Shown: in pieces, positions 7,755 through 11,623 of the stretch
How the letters are laid out: each line of letters begins with the position of its first letter
How positions within the stretch are numbered: position 1 is the first letter of the stretch
NCBI RefSeq assembly: GCF_000188695.1
Contig: NW_004754884.1
Location: forward strand, 1 to 11,623
Source of the DNA: Salpingoeca rosetta
Lineage: Eukaryota > Opisthokonta > Choanoflagellata > Craspedida > Salpingoecidae
Reading direction: 5' to 3'
DNA: 11,623 nt
Notes under the pieces: model-generated
Told to the model about the DNA's origin: nothing
Database searches by the model: none
The model's input: only the letters and a program-made list of their open reading frames with translations
Position numbers and translations under genes: made by a program

Positions 7755-8430
7755 AGTGTGGCCGTGAAGTGAAGCACAAGCACAGGAGTGCTCACGACAG
7801 CAGCATCCAGCCATCGTCACACAGGAGGACGACACGCATCATGATACGCAGCAAGCTGACTCTGACACATGGCTCTCGTGAATACGTCTTCGTTGCTTGC
7901 ACTGTTGGCGTGTTTGGTTCTTCCTCTTCTTGATGGAGTGGCCTGTGATGATGGCGATTAGCCCTTCAGGCTGCTTGAGTTGTTGAATTGCACATGTGTG
8001 GCGAAGACCTTGGTCGTTTGGTCGCTATCTCTAGCGTCTCTCCTTCTCTGTTGGGTGTCTTGTCGACGTGTCATAAACGAAAAAACACCATTGTCTCGTC
8101 AGGGGAATCAGTTCAGTTACAGAACGGGCGTTGTTTGTTTGGGAGTCAGTGCCAGCACACACAACACACGCGTGCATTGAAGAAGTGTGAGCAAAGAAGA
8201 GGGATGGTGCACGCTGTCTGGACGTTGAATTGCATGCAGTCGACACAAGATGCCGGGTGGTCAACGTAAAGGCCTGTGTGGGTCTACTCTACTCAGCAGT
8301 CGAGGTAGAACAAAGGAAACAGAAGATACACGAAGCACGCAAACAAAGGTCGATGCAATCGTTCGACACTCACCACATGAGGTTCATCAAAGGAGGCAGA
8401 AATCCGCACACACCAAAGGTAAGAAGGACA
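7755..8430. repeat. Tandem duplication of about 0.7 kb, copy 2
   Basis: Second copy of 7049-7735, head to tail. By eye the two agree at clearly more than 95% of positions, with identity concentrated around the 30-codon leader-like ORF. It ends in a CA/ACAG-rich microsatellite (about 8419-8472). No transposase, terminal inverted repeats or target-site duplication were recognised, so an insertion element is not supported. Confidence 0.95.
7869..7961 (+). CDS. Candidate 30-residue leader-like peptide or first exon (copy 2)
   Basis: Identical in every base to the ORF at 7163-7255, as part of the duplicated segment. The AATAAA hexamer seen downstream of copy 1 is mutated to AAAAAA here. Full conservation while flanking duplicated sequence has changed is suggestive, but the ORF is too short to prove selection. 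Confidence 0.3.
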   Translation: MALVNTSSLLALLACLVLPLLDGVACDDGD

Positions 8431-8941
8431 CAGACACAGACACACACACAGACAGACACACACACACACAGAAGTGCACCATGAAGTAATTGCTCACCCT
8501 CCTCTGTCTTTCATGCACATAGATCCACTTGTTTTGTTGCTGACAGCTCCAGCTGAAACCTCTGCGCATTCGCCATGCACGCAGACACATCCTTTGACAA
8601 ACCAACAAACCAGTCTTGAATATGGCGCGTTTAACACGTTCGGCACATCGATACGCAAGCAATAAGCTTGCCGGCCTGCGGTCCTGTCGACCAATGCTGT
8701 CCACACCCTTGCCCATGAGTGAGGCATTTGGACACAGAGACAGGAGTGGAGAGAGGACAGTGGCGACGCAGCCGAATGCAAATGCAAACACAGAGAGGCA
8801 CACAGAGAGGCGCTGAGACACTGAAGCGAACACACACACACACACACACTCTCTCTCTCTCTCTCTCTTTTTATGCTAGCACAAGCATACCCTCCCTCCG
8901 TCCTTCTTCTCCTCTGCCTCACTTTGGGCGACGTCGACACA
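8431..8941. other. Intergenic stretch with CA and CT microsatellites
   Basis: CA/CAGA repeats lie at about 8431-8472, and a CA run followed directly by a CT run at about 8831-8868. Minus-strand ORFs here are readings of those repeats joined to sequence past the stop of the fibrinogen-like pseudogene. I see no gene. Confidence 0.6.
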
Positions 8942-9793
8942 TCAACGAACATACACCTCCATGAAGGCGCCATTCGAAGCACTGCCGAGAAAGCCAAGCG
9001 CAGACTGCTCTGCGTTGGCGGATGTACGCAAGGGCCCAAGCGACCCAGTTTCGCCCAATGGACGGCGGGCGTTGTGACCAAAACTCCACGCGAAGCCGCA
9101 TGTGCTTTTGCCATACGTCGAGTCGGAGCCGTGCCATCAACACGTCTTCGTCGCATCGGCTTCCTTTGGCGGACACGTTGCAGCTTCAGACAGCCGGTGC
9201 TGCACGGCACCGGGACGCCTGAGAAGAGGGCTTGAAGGGAATCGCTGGCCAGCGCACCTTCGTACGGGATCCACTCTTCCGTGTTGGAGACAAACAGCAC
9301 GTCCACTGCCTTTGGAAACCACGCGTTTCCTTTGAAGTCGTTCTGGCATTCTGCTGTTCAAACGAGTTCTTGGTTTGACCACAGGTTGCAGCGATTCAAT
9401 GTCCATGTATTGGTGCCGTCGTTTGAGAAGCGAGCGGCGAGCGTCCACGGGTGTGCACTTTCACCTGCGATCTCCACTTTGCATTTCGTCGTCGCCAAAA
9501 ACGTCTGCAATGCCCGAGTCTACGTCGCACCTGAGCGAATTCCCGTTGAGCAAGTCTTTCATGCTGGCGATCTCGTCCTGAAGCCTTGCAACGGTGTTGT
9601 GCAAGCCTTGCACGTCGACGCCGTTCGGGGTCTGTGGTGTTAATTACCAGCCTGCCGGAATCCTCTTCTTTGAGGACAGCGCCCAACACCGCAGTCGGAT
9701 GCGGTGCCAAGCACTGAAGCAGCAGAGCCGCTGCCAAGTAGGAGTGTGAAAGGAACAGCGTCCACTCTTCCACCGCCTTTGCTGCGAAAACAT
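8942..9793 (-). pseudogene. Degenerate secreted protein with coiled coil and fibrinogen-like C-terminal domain
   Basis: Protein-like pieces lie in order but in different frames. From about 9773-9641 there is a hydrophobic leader (SYLAAALLLQC), with a possible ATG at 9793 in another frame. From 9640, TPQTPNGVDVQGL runs into a heptad-like LHNTVARLQDEIASMKDLL. From 9504, KCKVEIAGESAHPWTLAARF and SNDGTNTW reach a TGA at 9360-9358, and the same frame continues QNDFKGNAWFPKAVDVLFV to about 9178. From 9136, GSDSTYGKSTCGFAWSFG runs to NGAFMEVYVR and a stop at 8944-8942. The W-T-L-x-A-R-F-S-N opening and the FLG..F.EVYVR ending recall the fibrinogen-like domain of choanoflagellate secreted proteins; that assignment is from memory. 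At least three frame changes and one internal stop, with no plausible introns, argue for a pseudogene. A poor assembly is the alternative. Confidence 0.6.
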
Positions 9794-10724
9794 TGTCAGT
9801 TCTGTTCTTGTTGCGTTGTTGAGGTACACGAGGGAGGACGGTGTTTAGGTGTTTGGTCTTTCTGCTTGTGTTCGCTCGCGCTCACGCAAACTTTGTTCTT
9901 GCTTGCAGACTCGCAGAGCTGGGGGGGGGGGGGCTGGTCTTTGAGTGAGTGAGACTTGATGTCAAGAAAGAAGAAAAGCAAACCATCTTCAGCAAATGGG
10001 AGAGTGGCCGGAAAGTGGAGATGCTGAAAGACTGAAAGAGATGCTCAGGGTGTTTGTTCACCCTCGCCACATCAGCGAGCTAAAGAGAGAGCTCTAAAGC
10101 TGTCTCACTCACGCGAGAAGGCCACGAATTCGCGAACAGTACAACAACTCGAACAAGCAGAACGAGGCGAAGAACGAGGCGAACGAAGCAAACCCCATTG
10201 ACCCGTTCGTTCGCTGTCCCACCCGCCGAGCGCACCGTTGTCTCATCTCCGCCTTTGTTCGATCCATCCAATGGGGACAAACCGGGACAGCCTTGTGGGC
10301 TTGCTCACGATACACGGGAAATTTTCTCCCACTTCGTTTGTGCGATTGTTGCCCAGCGTCCACACCTTGACTTTCAGGCCTTTTGTGCTTGTGCGTTGTT
10401 TCGCTTGTTGCCCCCCCCCCACCTCACCTGAGGCTTTCCCCTCAGCCACTCTCTTCCCACATTGCTCCCTTCTTCTCCTTCCTTTCATTTCTTCCTCTGA
10501 GCCGACTGCAACTGCAACGAAGCAGCAACTTCCGTCTCTTTGCGTTCCTGTCGCACAATTTGCCAGAGCAAGCCTTCATTCACCCCTCCACCCTGCAGCT
10601 ACTCCTGAGCACCTCCCCGGCGGCTTGACCTGTTGGCTGACGCTAGGACAGAAGACTGCACTGCACACCCACACACACACACACACGCACACACACACAC
10701 ACATCTGAAAACAACGACGACGAG
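9794..10724. promoter_or_regulatory. Intergenic and 5' untranslated region before the stanniocalcin-like gene
   Basis: This region contains a run of 13 G (9921-9933), a run of 10 C (10411-10420), a pyrimidine-rich stretch (about 10420-10500) and a CA microsatellite (about 10670-10703) ending some 20 bp before the ATG at 10725. ORFs on either strand here have no recognisable domain. A promoter for the plus-strand gene must be here or nearby, but no TATA box or initiator can be singled out. Confidence 0.4.
10670..10703. repeat. CA microsatellite in the presumed 5' UTR
   Basis: A CA run with one CG interruption lies about 20 bp upstream of the start codon of the stanniocalcin-like gene. Confidence 0.9.
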
Positions 10725-11623
10725 ATGCCATCCTCCTCCGTGCTCAGGACCGTGGCCATTATGGCGGCGATTGTCCTTGTGACGGCGACGGGCGGCTTCC
10801 AGGGCGTGCTTGGTTCCTGCCATGGGCAGGAGGAAGCTGAGGGCTCATGCAGCGCAATTTACCGCCAGTGTTCCGCCGCATCCCTCGCCCAAGTGTGCGG
10901 ACACAGCGATGACGACCTACCGCTGAGCTTTGGTCACTCATTTTGTCAAAGGTTTGAGCGCGGATTCAACGACTTCACTGGGCGTGGCCGGCGGTGGGTG
11001 CGATCCACAAAGAAGTGCTTGCAGGGCAAACTGGATGCCTATTTCCGCTCAAACCCAAACAGCCGTTGCCGCACATTGAGCGCGACAGAGTTGAGTCGCA
11101 CCTGTCATGCTACACACAGGCATCAAAGAACGCCTGCAACCTCCGTCGGAGTGACAGGCAGCTGATCTTCGACATCGTGAGGAACGCGTACAATGAATTC
11201 CAGACGACCTCCACGATTCGTCAAGGTCTGCAAACGGCGTTCAGTTGCCTCGGGTCCTTCGGAGCACCCAACAACAGGCATCAGCAAGTCAAGCCTCTGT
11301 ACGGGGCTGCGGGACTTCTTCAACAACTGATTGATGCCTTGACTCGACGGTCAGTACCGTCCATCTCTGCTTCGATGGCCAAGTCTGTGGAACAGCAGCT
11401 GGCTCAGCAGCTGGGCATCACGCCTGAAAGCATTCACATCACCGTGAAAACCATGGGTACCGCCACCAACATCTTCAGCGACCTTGCCAGCAACATGACG
11501 AACGCAAACGCCACAGCACGCGCCCAGGATGCTGATGACTCTGGGCCCCACTTTGCGGTTGTCATTGACATCTCCGATGCGCAAGGGCATGCGGACAGGT
11601 TGGCAGCGCGGGCGACTGCGCTC
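10725..11623 (+). CDS. Stanniocalcin-like secreted protein (partial at 3' end; apparent frameshift)
   Basis: The start ATG has a purine at -3 and opens a signal peptide (VAIMAAIVLVT core, likely cut near residue 30). Cys follow at residues 32, 42, 49, 58, 74, 98 and 115. The stretch FCQRFERGFNDFTGRG to KKC matches the stanniocalcin core, with 23 residues between C74 and C98 and 16 to C115. After a one-base frame change between 11070 and 11107 the other frame gives SCYTQASKNACNLRRSDRQL, with 13 residues from C115 (one base restored), then 8, then 36 to the next Cys. For comparison, human STC1 as I recall it has 23, 15, 13, 6 and 34. Stanniocalcins are secreted glycoproteins linked to calcium and phosphate handling in vertebrates; a role here is unknown. 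Downstream, the frame stays open to the window end with a region of unknown function (QQLAQQLGITPESIHITVK, and sequons NMT and NAT). Without the frame change the ORF stops at 11165. Confidence 0.72.

Noticed and set aside
8230..8545. Plus-strand exon ending CCAAAG/GTAAGA with acceptor CACATAG at about 8521
   Set aside because: The splice sites are plausible, but the upstream frame is changed by the 8-bp difference between the two duplicate copies and the peptide has no recognisable feature. A noncoding transcript remains possible.
8494..9306. Minus ORF of 270 codons as an intact gene
   Set aside because: Only its first part is protein-like (fibrinogen-like domain). It leaves the true frame after about 9178 and then reads through the microsatellites.
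1..11623. tRNA, rRNA or transposable-element genes
   Set aside because: No cloverleaf with A and B boxes, no rRNA-like stretch, and no transposase, reverse transcriptase or terminal repeats were recognised on either strand.

Overview
The window looks like nuclear DNA from a GC-rich unicellular eukaryote, most likely a choanoflagellate of the Salpingoeca/Monosiga type. The evidence is short phase-consistent GT-AG introns, secreted cysteine-rich multidomain proteins built from TNFR-like modules plus a Sushi/CCP domain, a stanniocalcin-like secreted protein, a fibrinogen-like domain of choanoflagellate flavour, and many CA/GT microsatellites. The organism is inferred from protein style only; nothing here names a species.

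Positions 1-6262, minus strand, hold one large gene cut off by the left edge. I could join 14 exons by splice sites and frame: 6262-6211, 6024-5992, 5836-5760, 5593-5516, 5387-5316, 5106-5060, 4929-4896, 4730-4719, 4550-4523, 4330-4311, 4135-3832, 3689-2933, 2680-360 and 233-1. They give at least 1,355 continuous residues, with both ends missing. The N-terminal part is a Cys-Asp array with Cys at about every fourth residue, spread over ten tiny exons, one only 12 nt long. It is followed by a CxPGEYR-type Cys-rich region, about 1,000 residues of TNFR-like Cys repeats (the last ones freshly amplified as 72- and 75-bp tandem repeats), and a Sushi/CCP domain at the window edge. The product is probably a secreted or cell-surface adhesion or receptor-like protein. 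Its start codon and signal peptide were not found.

Positions 6263-8941 contain no convincing full gene. They hold a tandem duplication of about 0.7 kb (7049-7735 and 7755-8430). Each copy carries an identical 30-codon plus-strand ORF that reads as a signal peptide ending in a Cys-Asp-Asp-Gly-Asp tail.

Positions 8942-9793, minus strand, hold a degenerate gene: hydrophobic leader, short coiled coil and fibrinogen-like C-terminal domain. It is broken by several frame changes and one in-frame stop, so it is best read as a pseudogene.

Positions 9794-10724 are intergenic or 5' untranslated, with G and C homopolymers and a CA tract. At 10725 a plus-strand gene begins and runs off the right edge. 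It encodes a secreted protein whose Cys spacing and flanking residues match the stanniocalcin family. One base appears to be missing between 11070 and 11107, which splits it into two frames. No functional link between the neighbouring genes can be shown; what they share is that their products look secreted and extracellular.
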